A stretch of DNA of 43,275 nt from Methylobacterium sp. J-088 (GTDB lineage Bacteria > Pseudomonadota > Alphaproteobacteria > Rhizobiales > Beijerinckiaceae). A program made the translations under genes and the position numbers. The stretch covers positions 1 to 43,275 of the forward strand of contig NZ_JAKSYH010000207.1 of assembly GCF_022829295.1 (NCBI RefSeq). The letters run 5' to 3'. Position 1 is the first letter of the stretch; every line of letters begins with the position of its first letter. Below are positions 14,620 to 23,316 of the stretch, one piece after another. The notes beneath the pieces are model-generated. The model ran no database searches, was not told where the DNA came from, and worked only from the letters and a program-made list of their open reading frames with translations.

Positions 14620-15633
14620 TCAGCGGCCGGTGGTCAGCAGGATCTTGCCGAGATGCGCGCTCGATTCCATCAGCGCATGTGCCTCCTGGGCCTTCTCCAA
14701 CGGGAAGGTCGCGTGCGTGACGGAGCGGATTCGTCCCGCATCGAGTTCGGGCCAGACATCCCGACGCAGGCCCTCGGCGATCGCAGCCTTATCGGCCTTC
14801 GGGCGGGGGCGAAGGGTCGAGCCGGTGAAGGTCAGGCGGTTGCGCATGATCGGCGTGATGTTCAGTCCATCGACCTTGTAGCCGCCCATGAGGGCGATCA
14901 TCACCAGCCGCCCATCCGGCGCCAGGGATTTCAGGTTCCGGGGGAGATAGCTCGCGCCGATCATGTCGAGGATGACGTCGGCTCCGCGGCCGTCGGTGAG
15001 GCGCTTCACCTCCTCGGCGAAATCCGCCTGCTTGTAGTCGATCGCCGCATCGGCGCCGAGATCCTCGCAGAACCGGCACTTCTCGGCCGAGCCGGCGGTG
15101 GCGAACACCCGCGCGCCGACATGCTTGGCGATCTGGATCGCGGTGGCGCCGATGCCGCTCGACCCTCCGTGAACGAGGAAGCTCTCACCGGCGGCGAGCC
15201 GGCCGCGCTGGACCACGTTCGAATAGACGGTGAAGAACGTCTCCGGCAGGCCGCCGGAATCCACGAGCGAGACGGCCTGCGGACGCGGCAGGCAGTGGCT
15301 GGCCTCGGCCACCGCGAATTCGGCGTAGCCGCCGCTGATCACGAGGGCACACACCTCGTCACCGACCGACGCGGTCTCGACGCCTTCGCCGAGCGCAGCG
15401 ATCCGACCGGCAATCTCCAGGCCCGGGACCTCGGTCGCTCCGGGCGGCGGCGGATACAACCCCGCCCGCTGCATCATGTCGGGGCGGTTCACGCCCGCAG
15501 CGACGACTTCGATCAGAACCTGACCCGGTCCTGGCGACGGCAGCGGCACGGTCTCGACCGCGATCACCTCCGGGCCACCCGCACCCGTGAAGCGGATCTG
15601 GCGCATGGTCTCGGGCAGGGCAGTGCTGGCCAT
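14620..15633 (-). CDS. NAD(P)H:quinone oxidoreductase (zinc-independent MDR family)
   Basis: The enzyme has 337 residues and belongs to the medium-chain dehydrogenase/reductase superfamily of the quinone oxidoreductase / TP53I3 (PIG3) type. Features include MRQIRFTGAGGPEVI, the GroES-like domain with AGVNRPDMMQRAGLYPPPPG, PGLEIAGRI, and the nucleotide-binding LVHGGSSGIGATAIQIAKH. DVILDMIGASYL and the C-terminal SSAHLGKILLT complete the pattern. Zinc-ligand cysteines are absent, as expected for this branch. It would reduce quinones or enones with NADPH. The ATG at 15633 has GAGGA about 9 bases upstream. It lies 107 bp downstream of the binding-protein gene on the same strand. Confidence 0.9.
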   Translation of the reverse strand: MASTALPETMRQIRFTGAGGPEVIAVETVPLPSPGPGQVLIEVVAAGVNRPDMMQRAGLYPPPPGATEVPGLEIAGRIAALGEGVETASVGDEVCALVISGGYAEFAVAEASHCLPRPQAVSLVDSGGLPETFFTVYSNVVQRGRLAAGESFLVHGGSSGIGATAIQIAKHVGARVFATAGSAEKCRFCEDLGADAAIDYKQADFAEEVKRLTDGRGADVILDMIGASYLPRNLKSLAPDGRLVMIALMGGYKVDGLNITPIMRNRLTFTGSTLRPRPKADKAAIAEGLRRDVWPELDAGRIRSVTHATFPLEKAQEAHALMESSAHLGKILLTTGR

Positions 15634-15740
15634 CAAGGCGTCCTCAACGCATGCGTTTTCGGGCCGCGCCTCCTGAGCGCGGTCCGTCTTGATTGCGGCA
15701 ACCACAGCGCTTGGCAAGCGCGGCCTTTGGCGGCGGATGC

Positions 15741-16982
15741 CTATCGGGCCGCGGCTTTCACGGCGGGCGGGAGCACGATCTGTCCCTGGGCCAGGCTCTT
15801 CGGCCAGACCGCGACCTGCTTGCCGTCCTGCCACTGCGCCATCAGCCCGGTCACGAAACCCTGCCCGTACTTGATCGAGTGGGTGAAAGGATCATCCTTG
15901 CCGTAGAACTGCGTGCGCCCGACCGTCCCCTCCCAATCGGTCTTCTCCAGGGCGTCGACCAGCGTGTCGGCCTCCGTGGAACCGGCACGCTTCACGGCGT
16001 CGGCGGCGTAGTAGACCTGATCGTATGCCATGTAGCCCGCGTAGGACGGGTCGCTGTTGAACCGCTTCTTGAACGCCTCGCTGAAGGCGAGCGATTTTCC
16101 GGTGATCGCGGCGCCCGGCACCGCGATGCTCTGGAAGATCACCCCTTGCGTCGCACCGTTGGTGTTCGACCAGAAGGTCGAGGAGGTCGCCTGCGAGTTC
16201 ATGCCGGTCATGGCGAGCGGCACCTGCTGGTTCTGCCACTGAACAGTCGGCTGCACACCGACATGCGAGATGCCGGTAACGATCAAATCCGGCTTGGACG
16301 TCTCGATCTTGTTGTAAATCGGAGTGAAGTCGCCCGTGTCCGGCGAAAAGCGGATGTGATCGACAACTTTCACGCCGATCTCAGGCAGGCACTTCTCGTA
16401 GGCGACGTCGAGCGGGCGGGTCCAGGCCGCGTCCTCGCTCATGATCGCGGCGGTCTTCACCTTCATCAGGTCGATCAGCATGTCCTTGGTCGAATCGCAG
16501 ATCGATTGCGCCAACGCCGCCGAGGTCAGGTAGCCGTGGAAGGTGTATTTGTTGCGGGCGTAATCCTTGTGGACGGCGAGGCTGATCTCGTTGGAGGCCG
16601 CGCCCGGCGTGATCATCGGCGTCTTGAGCCGGGCCGCCCACGGCATGAGCGCCAGCACGACTTCGGAGATGTAGCTGGCGATGACCAGATTGACCTTGTC
16701 CTCGGACACCGCTCGCTGGAACGCGCGGACCGCATCGGAGGCGGAGCTCTTGTCGTCGTAGGTGACCACTTGGATCTGCCGTCCGTCGACCCCGCCTTTG
16801 GCGTTGATCTCATCGGCGGCGAGTTGCACCGCCTGCGGGATCGAGGCCCCAACCACCGACTGCGCCTCGGCGATCACGCCGATTCTGATCGGGTCGGCGG
16901 CCCGCGCCGGCCCCGCACCCACCAGTCCGGCCACTGCGAGCAGGGCCAGGGCCCTTTTCGAAACGCTGCGTTCCATCGGCAT
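15741..16982 (-). CDS. ABC transporter substrate-binding protein (Peripla_BP_6 type)
   Basis: The protein has 413 residues. A signal peptide covers about 1-28 (ALALLAVAGLVGAGPARAAD). The two-lobed type I periplasmic-binding fold of branched-chain amino-acid/amide transporters follows, with IRIGVIAEAQSVVGA, AVQLAADEINAKGGVDGRQI, a TPMITPGAASNEIS segment, YTFHGYLTSAALAQ and YAGYMAYDQVYYAADAVKRAG. A strong AGGAGG lies 6 bases upstream of the ATG. No permease or ATPase genes are adjacent, so it is an orphan binding protein whose partner transporter must lie elsewhere. The ligand cannot be read from the sequence; amino acids, amides or urea-like compounds are possible. Confidence 0.9.
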   Translation of the reverse strand: MPMERSVSKRALALLAVAGLVGAGPARAADPIRIGVIAEAQSVVGASIPQAVQLAADEINAKGGVDGRQIQVVTYDDKSSASDAVRAFQRAVSEDKVNLVIASYISEVVLALMPWAARLKTPMITPGAASNEISLAVHKDYARNKYTFHGYLTSAALAQSICDSTKDMLIDLMKVKTAAIMSEDAAWTRPLDVAYEKCLPEIGVKVVDHIRFSPDTGDFTPIYNKIETSKPDLIVTGISHVGVQPTVQWQNQQVPLAMTGMNSQATSSTFWSNTNGATQGVIFQSIAVPGAAITGKSLAFSEAFKKRFNSDPSYAGYMAYDQVYYAADAVKRAGSTEADTLVDALEKTDWEGTVGRTQFYGKDDPFTHSIKYGQGFVTGLMAQWQDGKQVAVWPKSLAQGQIVLPPAVKAAAR

Positions 16983-17101
16983 GGGCTTCCTCCTGCGGCC
17001 CGTGCGGCTTTTGTCGCCGCATCGGGTTCGGGGCAGGAGTGTGCAACACCCATTGGCCTGAATTCAATGTACACTTCTGCGAATGCGTGACGAAGAGCGC
17101 G

Positions 17102-17725
17102 TCAGCTTTTCGCGCAGCGGAAGATCAGGCTCGTGTTGTTGGCCGGCATCGCCACGCGCTCGGCCATGACGAACCCATGCCGCGCTGCCAAAGCGGTCAC
17201 GGCCTCAAGATCGCGGACACCCCATGCCGGGTCCCGGGCGCGTAAGGACGCGTCGAAGGCGGCGTTGCTTTCTGCGCTGTGCTGCCCGCCTTCGCGGAAT
17301 GGTCCGTAGAGGAACAGGAGCCCGGTCCCGGTCAGGACGCGGGACGCCCCGGCCATCAGCCCCTCGGTTGCGGACCAGGGGGCGATGTGGATCATGTTGA
17401 TGCAGACGATTGCGTCGACACGGCCGGTCGGCCAAGCGCTCGCATGTGCGTCGAGCGCGAGTGGCGGCCGGATATTGGTGAGCCCGGCCAGTCGGGTATG
17501 GGCGACGATGCTGCGCCGCGCTTCGGGCTCGGGATCGCTCGGTAGCCAAGTCAGGCCGGGCAGCGCGGCAGCGATGTGGATCGCGTGCTCACCGGATCCG
17601 CTGGCGATCTCAAGTATGGACCCTCCCGCCGGAAGTACCCGCCGCAGGACCGCGAGGATCGCGTCACGATTGCGCGCGACGGCGGGCGCCGTGAGGGCAT
17701 CCCGGTCGACCTCCCAATTCAGCAT
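17102..17725 (-). CDS. DUF938 class I SAM-dependent methyltransferase
   Basis: The protein has 207 residues. The SAM-binding motif I is ILEIASGSGEHAIHIAAALP (residues about 36-55). Later blocks are LPSDPEPEARRSI, DAIVCINMIHIAPWSATEGLMAGASRVL, and the family-typical LYGPFREGGQHSAESNAAFDASLRARDPAWGVRDLE. DUF938 proteins are small cytosolic methyltransferase-like enzymes without a known substrate. The ATG at 17725 has GGAGAGGG 7-8 bases upstream. The gene appears monocistronic, with 119 bp separating it from the binding-protein gene downstream. Confidence 0.9.
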   Translation of the reverse strand: MLNWEVDRDALTAPAVARNRDAILAVLRRVLPAGGSILEIASGSGEHAIHIAAALPGLTWLPSDPEPEARRSIVAHTRLAGLTNIRPPLALDAHASAWPTGRVDAIVCINMIHIAPWSATEGLMAGASRVLTGTGLLFLYGPFREGGQHSAESNAAFDASLRARDPAWGVRDLEAVTALAARHGFVMAERVAMPANNTSLIFRCAKS

Positions 17726-17907
17726 GATCACCCTCTCCTGAACCGCCGATAACGCACGGATTTCAACCGCGGGATGCCCGCGAATGGCTGTGCCTCGACC
17801 GGCTCGAAACACGCCTTGCCCCGACACACCTCTACCGGGACCCGACCCGGCCGGATCTGAGTGTGATCGAACCGATGATGCGGACCGGCCCGCGGGGAAT
17901 TCACCGT

Positions 17908-18537
17908 TTACCGGGTGCCGTACATCCGATCGCCGGCGTCGCCGAGACCCGGAACGATGTAGCCGTGATCGTTCAGGTGGCTGTCGATCGCTGCGGTCCA
18001 GACCGGCACGTCGGGATGCGCCTCCTGAAACTTGGCCAGCCCCTCCGGAGCGGCCAGGAGACAGACGAAGCGCAGATCGGACGCGCCACGGGCCTTCAGC
18101 AGATCGAGCGCTGCGATCGCCGAGTTGGCAGTGGCCAGCATCGGATCGAGGACGAGCACCGTCCGGTCGGCGAGGTCCGACGGAGCCTTGAAGTAATACT
18201 CGACCGCCTGGAGGGTGTCCGGGTCGCGGTAGAGACCGACATGCGCGACCCTGGCCGAGGGAACCAGCGACAGCATCCCGTCCAGAAACCCGACCCCCGC
18301 GCGCAGGATCGGGGCCAGGACCAGCTTCTTGCCCTGGATCTGGCGGCCCTCCATCGGCTGCAACGGTGTCTCGATCGTCACGGCTTCCAGCGGCAGGTCG
18401 CGCGTGACTTCGTAGGCCAGGAGCATGCCGATCTCATTCAGGATCTGGCGGAAGCCCTTGGTCGAGCGGTTCTTGTCGCGAAGGTATGTGAGCTTGTGCT
18501 GCACGAGTGGGTGATCCACCACGGTGACCCGACCCAT
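17908..18537 (-). CDS. upp: Uracil phosphoribosyltransferase
   Basis: The enzyme has 209 residues, the normal length. It makes UMP from uracil and PRPP in pyrimidine salvage. Hallmarks are VVDHPLVQHKLTYLRD at the start, the LAPILRAGVGFLDGM block, the PRPP loop VLDPMLATANSAIAAL and the C-terminal YIVPGLGDAGDRMYGT uracil-binding motif. The ATG at 18537 follows GGGGAGGG by about 9 bases; a longer frame to 18705 adds proline-rich sequence outside the family. Confidence 0.95.
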   Translation of the reverse strand: MGRVTVVDHPLVQHKLTYLRDKNRSTKGFRQILNEIGMLLAYEVTRDLPLEAVTIETPLQPMEGRQIQGKKLVLAPILRAGVGFLDGMLSLVPSARVAHVGLYRDPDTLQAVEYYFKAPSDLADRTVLVLDPMLATANSAIAALDLLKARGASDLRFVCLLAAPEGLAKFQEAHPDVPVWTAAIDSHLNDHGYIVPGLGDAGDRMYGTR

Positions 18538-19139
18538 CGGCACAGCCCTCCCCTCAGCCTCGTCGATCGAGACATGCAGGACCCTGGGCGGGGGTGCAAC
18601 TTTGAAGGCTGGGCGACTCGGCGCGCCGCAGCGACCTGGGGCGTCTGACCGTCCAAGGGCAGGGCCTCGTTCCGGACTTGGTGGCTCCAATCCCGCAACG
18701 CGCACTTGCCGACAGGGCCGAGGACGATCGTAGACAGAGTTAGAACAGTTCCCTCTCCCGTCGAGATATCCTCTGGACTGTTCACATTATATGCCCCGCG
18801 TCGCCACTTTTCGCTGAGCGACGAAACGATGCGTGAGGCCGCCATTCAAATTCTCGTTAGCGATCGCGCCGAATGGCTCCAATTTTTAATCGTTCGAGGA
18901 AAAATTCTACCTCTATATTCGAACGTTGATATTGATCTATGGCCGTTACAAGACCAATATATTGCAAAACATTATTGATGTAAATTTGTTATACGAGCGT
19001 GTTATTGCAAAAATATAAAAATCCTATGTCTCACAGCGGCGTTTTCTTTGGCTTGCTGTTCGCGCATTCCGGCTTAATTCGGGCATCGCATTTTTTGCTT
19101 CCGACAAGCACCCCTGAAGCAGGCAGAACCGAACGCGCC
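18538..19139. promoter_or_regulatory. AT-rich divergent region between upp and the chemotaxis receptor
   Basis: About 600 bp separate the two divergent genes, and 18780-19060 is strikingly AT-rich for this genome. The decamer TATTGCAAAA occurs twice in direct orientation (18960-18969 and 19003-19012, 43 bp apart). A plus frame at 18706-18978 exists but lacks a ribosome site and recognisable features. It is probably a promoter/operator region, perhaps of foreign or nucleoid-protein-bound DNA. Confidence 0.45.
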
Positions 19140-20831
19140 ATGCACCTCAACCTCTCCATCAAAGCGACTCTGACGATCCTGTTCGGTGTGCTCGCGCTGA
19201 TCTCGACAGGACAGGGCGGGCTGTCGCTCCGGGACGCGGCCGCTGTACGCCGATCCACGACGGCACTGGCGATCAACTGGCTTCCCTCCGTCGAGAGGAT
19301 CAGCACGATCGAAGTCGCGGTTTCCGAAGTTCGGATCAAGCAATACCGCCTGATCCTGCTGTCGAACACGCCGGACAAGCGCACTGAGAATGAGGCCAAC
19401 CTCGCGGCCACGCACGCGCGCCTGCGCGAGGCGCGCAACGTCTATGAGGCGCTGATCACCACCCCCGAGGAGCGGACGTTCTATGAAGCCTTCGCGGCAG
19501 CCTGGAGCAAGTTCGAGCGGGTGGATGGTGATGCGCGCCGCCTCGTCGCAGCCGGGCAAGCGCAAGACGCCATGGCGCTGCTGGTCAAAGCCGATGTGGT
19601 CGCCCTCTACGACGACGCCCGAAAGACCCTCACACGTCTCGTCGCACACGACGAGGAGATGGCCGGGCGTGACGCGAATGACGCGATGGCGGGCGCGAAC
19701 TCGGCATCCGTCACGGCCATCGCCGGGATTGGGCTTGCGCTCGCGTCGGCCCTGGGCGCAGCCATTTTCGGCCTCCTGTACATCTCGCGGCCGATCGAGC
19801 GCATGACCGCTGCGATGTCGAGGCTCGCGGACGGCGAAACCGGCACGGCGGTGCCGCATGTCGGCCGCCACGACGAGATCGGCGCGATGGCGTCAGCCGT
19901 GCAGGTGTTCAAGGACAACCTGATCCGCAGTCGCGCCCTGGAGACCGAAGCCGCGGAGGCGCGCGCGGCGGCGGAGGAACAGCGCAAGGCCGGCATGCGC
20001 GAGATGGCCGACAGCTTCGAACGGGCGATCGGCGGCATCGTCGGGCAAGTCTCGGCGTCCGCTACGGAACTGCAAGCGACCGCCGGCTCGATGTCGGCCA
20101 TGGCCGGCCAGACCTCGGCCCAGTCGACCGCGGTTGCCGCCGCCGCCGAGGAGGCCGGCACCAACGTCAACACCGTGGCGGCCGCCGCCGAGGAGCTGGG
20201 CTCGTCCGTGCAGGAGATCGGCCGACAGGTTCAGGGCTCGTCCCAGCTCGCCCAGGCGGCCGTCGACGAGGCCGATCAGACCGGCACGCTGGTGCAGGAG
20301 CTGAGCACCGCCGTGGCCCGGATCGGCGACGTGGTCGGGCTGATCACATCGATCGCCGGCCAGACCAACCTGCTCGCGCTGAACGCCACGATCGAAGCGG
20401 CGCGGGCCGGCGCCGCAGGCCGTGGCTTCGCGGTGGTGGCCTCCGAGGTCAAGGCGCTGGCCGAGCAGACCGCCAAGGCGACCGAGGAGATCGGCCAGCA
20501 GATCGGCCGGGTTCAGGGCGTGACCGGTCAGGCGGTCGGCGCGATCGGCACGATCACGGCGCGGATCCGTGAGCTCAACGCTGTGGCGACCACGATCGCG
20601 GCGGCGGTCGAGCAGCAGGGCGCGGCCACGCAGGAGATCGTGCGCAATGTCGGGCAGGCGGCGCAGGGCACCGGCGAGGTGACCAGCAACATCGTGGGTG
20701 TCGCCGAAGCCGCCGAGGAGACGGGTCGGGCGGCGAACCAGGTGTTGGGCGCGGCCTCGGAACTGTCACATCAGTCCGAGCATCTGACCGCCGAGGTCGG
20801 CCGCTTCCTCACCAGCGTTAGGGCCGCCTGA
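19140..20831 (+). CDS. Methyl-accepting chemotaxis protein
   Basis: The receptor has 563 residues. TM1 is at about 9-27, the periplasmic four-helix-bundle sensor (4HB_MCP-like) at about 30-185, and TM2 at about 190-213. A HAMP domain follows (SRPIERMTAAMSRLADGET and on). The cytoplasmic helical signalling domain contains the hairpin tip GLITSIAGQTNLLALNATIE followed by ARAGAAGRGFAVVASEV, which binds CheW/CheA. The C-terminus lacks an NWETF-type CheR-binding pentapeptide. The ligand cannot be deduced. The ATG at 19140 places TM1 correctly; an in-frame extension back to 18999 is less likely. A flagellin gene occurs 20 kb away, consistent with motility. Confidence 0.93.
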   Translation: MHLNLSIKATLTILFGVLALISTGQGGLSLRDAAAVRRSTTALAINWLPSVERISTIEVAVSEVRIKQYRLILLSNTPDKRTENEANLAATHARLREARNVYEALITTPEERTFYEAFAAAWSKFERVDGDARRLVAAGQAQDAMALLVKADVVALYDDARKTLTRLVAHDEEMAGRDANDAMAGANSASVTAIAGIGLALASALGAAIFGLLYISRPIERMTAAMSRLADGETGTAVPHVGRHDEIGAMASAVQVFKDNLIRSRALETEAAEARAAAEEQRKAGMREMADSFERAIGGIVGQVSASATELQATAGSMSAMAGQTSAQSTAVAAAAEEAGTNVNTVAAAAEELGSSVQEIGRQVQGSSQLAQAAVDEADQTGTLVQELSTAVARIGDVVGLITSIAGQTNLLALNATIEAARAGAAGRGFAVVASEVKALAEQTAKATEEIGQQIGRVQGVTGQAVGAIGTITARIRELNAVATTIAAAVEQQGAATQEIVRNVGQAAQGTGEVTSNIVGVAEAAEETGRAANQVLGAASELSHQSEHLTAEVGRFLTSVRAA

Positions 20832-20842
20832 CGTCGGCGGCC
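20822..20842 (+). terminator. Hairpin over the end of the chemotaxis receptor gene
   Basis: GGCCGCC (20822-20828) pairs with GGCGGCC (20836-20842) across a TGACGTC loop that contains the stop codon. No T-run follows, so this is a weak terminator candidate. Confidence 0.35.
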
Positions 20843-20921
20843 ATCGCGGGTCGGAAGCGGTCGCGTTCCGGTCTTGCTCTGCGGGCGCCTAAGCTGGCGT
20901 CCGCGGAGAGGCATCGTGGGT

Positions 20922-21386
20922 TCAGGCCGTCTGGCCCTCACCGCCGGTGGTCCCGCGCTTCGCCATGAAGGCGTCGAACTGCTCGCGGTCCTTCGCCCGC
21001 TTCAGCTCATCAACGAACGCCGTGAAGGCGCGGCTCTCCTCTTCGAGGGCACGCCGCTGCGCTTCCAGCCGGTCGAGTTCCTCGCGGCGGTAAGCGTCGA
21101 AGGCGGCATTGCCGGTGCTGCTGCGCCGGTTAGCGGCCTCGAAGGCACGGGCGAACCGGGAGACCGGGCGCGCGCCTTCGAAATCGGACATGGTCCGTCG
21201 CGCCGTATCGCGCATCTCGGCGAAGGCCGGATAGCCGGTGAACTTCCAGGCCAGCAACGCGAGGCCGACCGGCCACCAATAGATGAAGCCGACGACGATC
21301 GCGCCGATCTCCAGGGAACGACGCGGGAACGGGCCGGACCGGCTTAGCTTGCCGGTCGCCCAGGGTGAGGAGGTTTGAGAGGTCAC
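20922..21386 (-). CDS. DUF2852 membrane protein
   Basis: The protein has 154 residues. One hydrophobic segment at about 27-47 (IGAIVVGFIYWWPVGLALLAW) is followed by a conserved-looking cytoplasmic part with SNAAF-like STGNAAFDAYRREELDRLEAQRRALEEE and FDAFMAKR. This arrangement is that of DUF2852 proteins, common in alphaproteobacteria and without known function. A long amphipathic, possibly coiled-coil helix covers about 95-140. The gene is on the opposite strand to the chemotaxis receptor and convergent with it; the TetR gene lies upstream on the same strand with 57 bp between. Confidence 0.88.
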   Translation of the reverse strand: MTSQTSSPWATGKLSRSGPFPRRSLEIGAIVVGFIYWWPVGLALLAWKFTGYPAFAEMRDTARRTMSDFEGARPVSRFARAFEAANRRSSTGNAAFDAYRREELDRLEAQRRALEEESRAFTAFVDELKRAKDREQFDAFMAKRGTTGGEGQTA

Positions 21387-21443
21387 GGCAAGGCTCCGCT
21401 GTTCATGTGAACGGAGTTAACATGCGGGCGCCACGCGCAGCTT

Positions 21444-22139
21444 TCAAGGCCGCCCTGAAGCGGGTCCGTGGGCTGCCCCATGGACGAGGGCGAGAACGCC
21501 GGCCCGGAGCAACTCGTACTTGTCGGGAAAGCCGGGGCCGCGCGGCAGATGTCCGGCGGCCGATAGGGTCGCAAGACCGTGGGCGAGTGCCCAAACCTCC
21601 AGCGCGATGAAGCGGGGCGCGACGCCACCGAACCCATCGGCGAACGTCGCCTGAAGCGCTTCAACCAGGAGATCGAATGGGCTCGGCCGGGCGACGGGGG
21701 CGCCGACGCCGGACCCGCCGTCCTGCTCGACGGTCGGCAGGCCGCGGGTCTCGAAGATCGCGGCATAATAGGCCGGTTCCTCCTCTGCGAAGGCGAGGTA
21801 GGTCTCGCCCATGCGGGTGAACCGCTCCAGCGGCGTGCCGCGCGACGTGAGCGCCCGAGCGAGCCGGGCGGCCAGTTCGGCGAAGCCGCGCCCGGCCAGT
21901 TCCTCCAGCAGGGCTTCGCGACCACGGAAGTGCCTGTACAGGGCAGCCGGCGTGACGCCGACGAGGCGTGCGGCGTCCACCAGCGTGAAGCCACCGATTC
22001 CGCGCTCGGCGATGAAGCGGCGGGCCGCCTCGATGAGCGCCTCTTTCAGGTTGCCGTGGTGGTAATTCCGCCGGTCGTTCGGTCCGTCCCGCCAGGGTCG
22101 CAAGATCCCAAATCCTTCGCGCGCTCGTGTGCACCTCAC
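21444..22139 (-). CDS. TetR/AcrR-family transcriptional regulator
   Basis: The product has up to 231 residues. The N-terminal HTH is clear (NLKEALIEAARRFIAERG, GFTLVDAARLVGVTPAALYRHF, about 30-75). The C-terminal ligand-binding domain, with FIALEVWALAHGLATLSAAG, resembles the WHG (TetR_C_33) type. Such repressors usually control a nearby efflux or metabolic gene. The DUF2852 gene lies downstream on the same strand and a 97-aa gene diverges upstream, so either may be its target (inference). The start is uncertain: GTG at 22139 is the longest, and internal TTG starts are possible. Confidence 0.87.
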   Translation of the reverse strand: MRCTRAREGFGILRPWRDGPNDRRNYHHGNLKEALIEAARRFIAERGIGGFTLVDAARLVGVTPAALYRHFRGREALLEELAGRGFAELAARLARALTSRGTPLERFTRMGETYLAFAEEEPAYYAAIFETRGLPTVEQDGGSGVGAPVARPSPFDLLVEALQATFADGFGGVAPRFIALEVWALAHGLATLSAAGHLPRGPGFPDKYELLRAGVLALVHGAAHGPASGRP

Positions 22140-22367
22140 AGACCTTCCGCGATGCTGTCGAGTCGGAAGACCGCTGGGGCGGATGGATTTCGCGGGGTGC
22201 CGTCCAGCATTACCATTGAACGCGGGCTTTGTTGCGATTCAGGATTTTGCGGTCGCGCTTGACCGGCGCGGATCCGCGCTCCACGCTCAATGAGGATGGA
22301 GTGGCCGACGTCGCGTGCTCAGGCGCTCGGTGCCGGCCCCACGCGCGACTGAGGACACGCCTCCCAT

Positions 22368-22661
22368 ATGGCTTTTGTCAGCCTCAAGGCTTGGCGTGCG
22401 CGCTCCGCGGAACGCGCCGAGATCGCAGCCCGGCTCAAGCGGGATCTGATCGCCGCCCTCGACCTCGGTGAGGCCGACGCCCTGGCGGTGAACGAGATCA
22501 GCTGCCCCGACCCCGGCTGCCCCGACATGGAGACGGTCGTTCTGGTGATGCGCGCGGGGGCGCCCACTCGCGCCCTGCGGATCCGGTGCCCGATGGAGGC
22601 CGTCGGCCCCGCCGACATCGATGCCCTGGTCGCCGAGGACCGCAACGGCTCATCCCGATGA
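22368..22661 (+). CDS. Small hypothetical protein with CPDPGCPD motif
   Basis: The protein has 97 residues and no signal peptide or membrane segment. The N-terminal half is a basic amphipathic helix, followed by ISCPDPGCPDMETVVLVMRAG and RIRCPMEAVGPADI. Two close cysteines (CxxxxC) plus a third could bind metal. The family is not recognised by name. It diverges from the TetR gene (228 bp gap) and precedes the thioredoxin-fold gene by 127 bp, so it may be TetR-controlled. Confidence 0.6.
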   Translation: MAFVSLKAWRARSAERAEIAARLKRDLIAALDLGEADALAVNEISCPDPGCPDMETVVLVMRAGAPTRALRIRCPMEAVGPADIDALVAEDRNGSSR

Positions 22662-22788
22662 TGTGACCGGCCGTACTCACTTTCGGGTTGTTCGCACCGT
22701 GGGCCGGAGCAACCTTTCGAGGCCGGTCGCGTACTGTACGCCGATGCCCCGAAACAACGGGGATCGGAACGTCCGGGAGGGGCGAACC

Positions 22789-23196
22789 ATGATGACCCGC
22801 CGTCACGCCATGGCCCTGTCGTGCCTTGCCGCGCTGGGATCGATCCTTGCCGTCGCTTGCAATCCGGCGGCCGCCGGCGAGACCATGCCGTTCTCGGACA
22901 CCGCCTTCGAGGCGGCGCAGAAGAGCGGGAAGCCGATCCTCATCGAGGTCAGCGCGCCCTGGTGCCCGATCTGCAAAACCCAGAAGCCGATTCTCGCCAA
23001 GCTGGCGCAGGAGCCGCGCTTCAAGGACCTCCAGATTTTCGATATCGATTTCGATAGCCAGAAGCCGCTGCTGAAGCGGCTGGATGTCCGCATGCAGAGC
23101 ACGCTGATCGCCTACAAAGGGGCGACCGAGGTCGGTCGCTCCGTGGGCGAGACGCAGCCCGAATGGATCGAAGGGCTGATCGAGAAGACGCTCTGA
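22789..23196 (+). CDS. Exported thioredoxin-fold protein
   Basis: The protein has 135 residues. The N-terminus (MMTRRHAMALSCLAALG then ending VACNPAAAGE) is a signal peptide with two arginines. LAVAC could alternatively be a weak lipobox that would make it a lipoprotein. The thioredoxin fold contains the active site WCPIC (Cys59 and Cys62), followed by IDFDSQKPLLKRLDV and the cis-Pro region replaced by QSTLIAYKG. A periplasmic dithiol/disulfide role is likely; partner unknown. GGGAGGGG lies 7 bases upstream of the first of two tandem ATGs. Confidence 0.85.
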   Translation: MMTRRHAMALSCLAALGSILAVACNPAAAGETMPFSDTAFEAAQKSGKPILIEVSAPWCPICKTQKPILAKLAQEPRFKDLQIFDIDFDSQKPLLKRLDVRMQSTLIAYKGATEVGRSVGETQPEWIEGLIEKTL

Positions 23197-23316
23197 TCGG
23201 GCAGCCCCGGGACAGCGCTTGCGCGGCACCGATCCGCTTTTGCATTCGTTCAGGCAGCCTCCGGTAGAGCGCCACGGAGCCCGACTGCTTCGTCGGGGCC
23301 CGACGGAGACGATTCG

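Noticed and set aside
18706..18978. A 90-codon frame in the AT-rich gap before the chemotaxis receptor.
   Set aside because: It has a TTG start without a ribosome site and no recognisable feature; the region looks regulatory.
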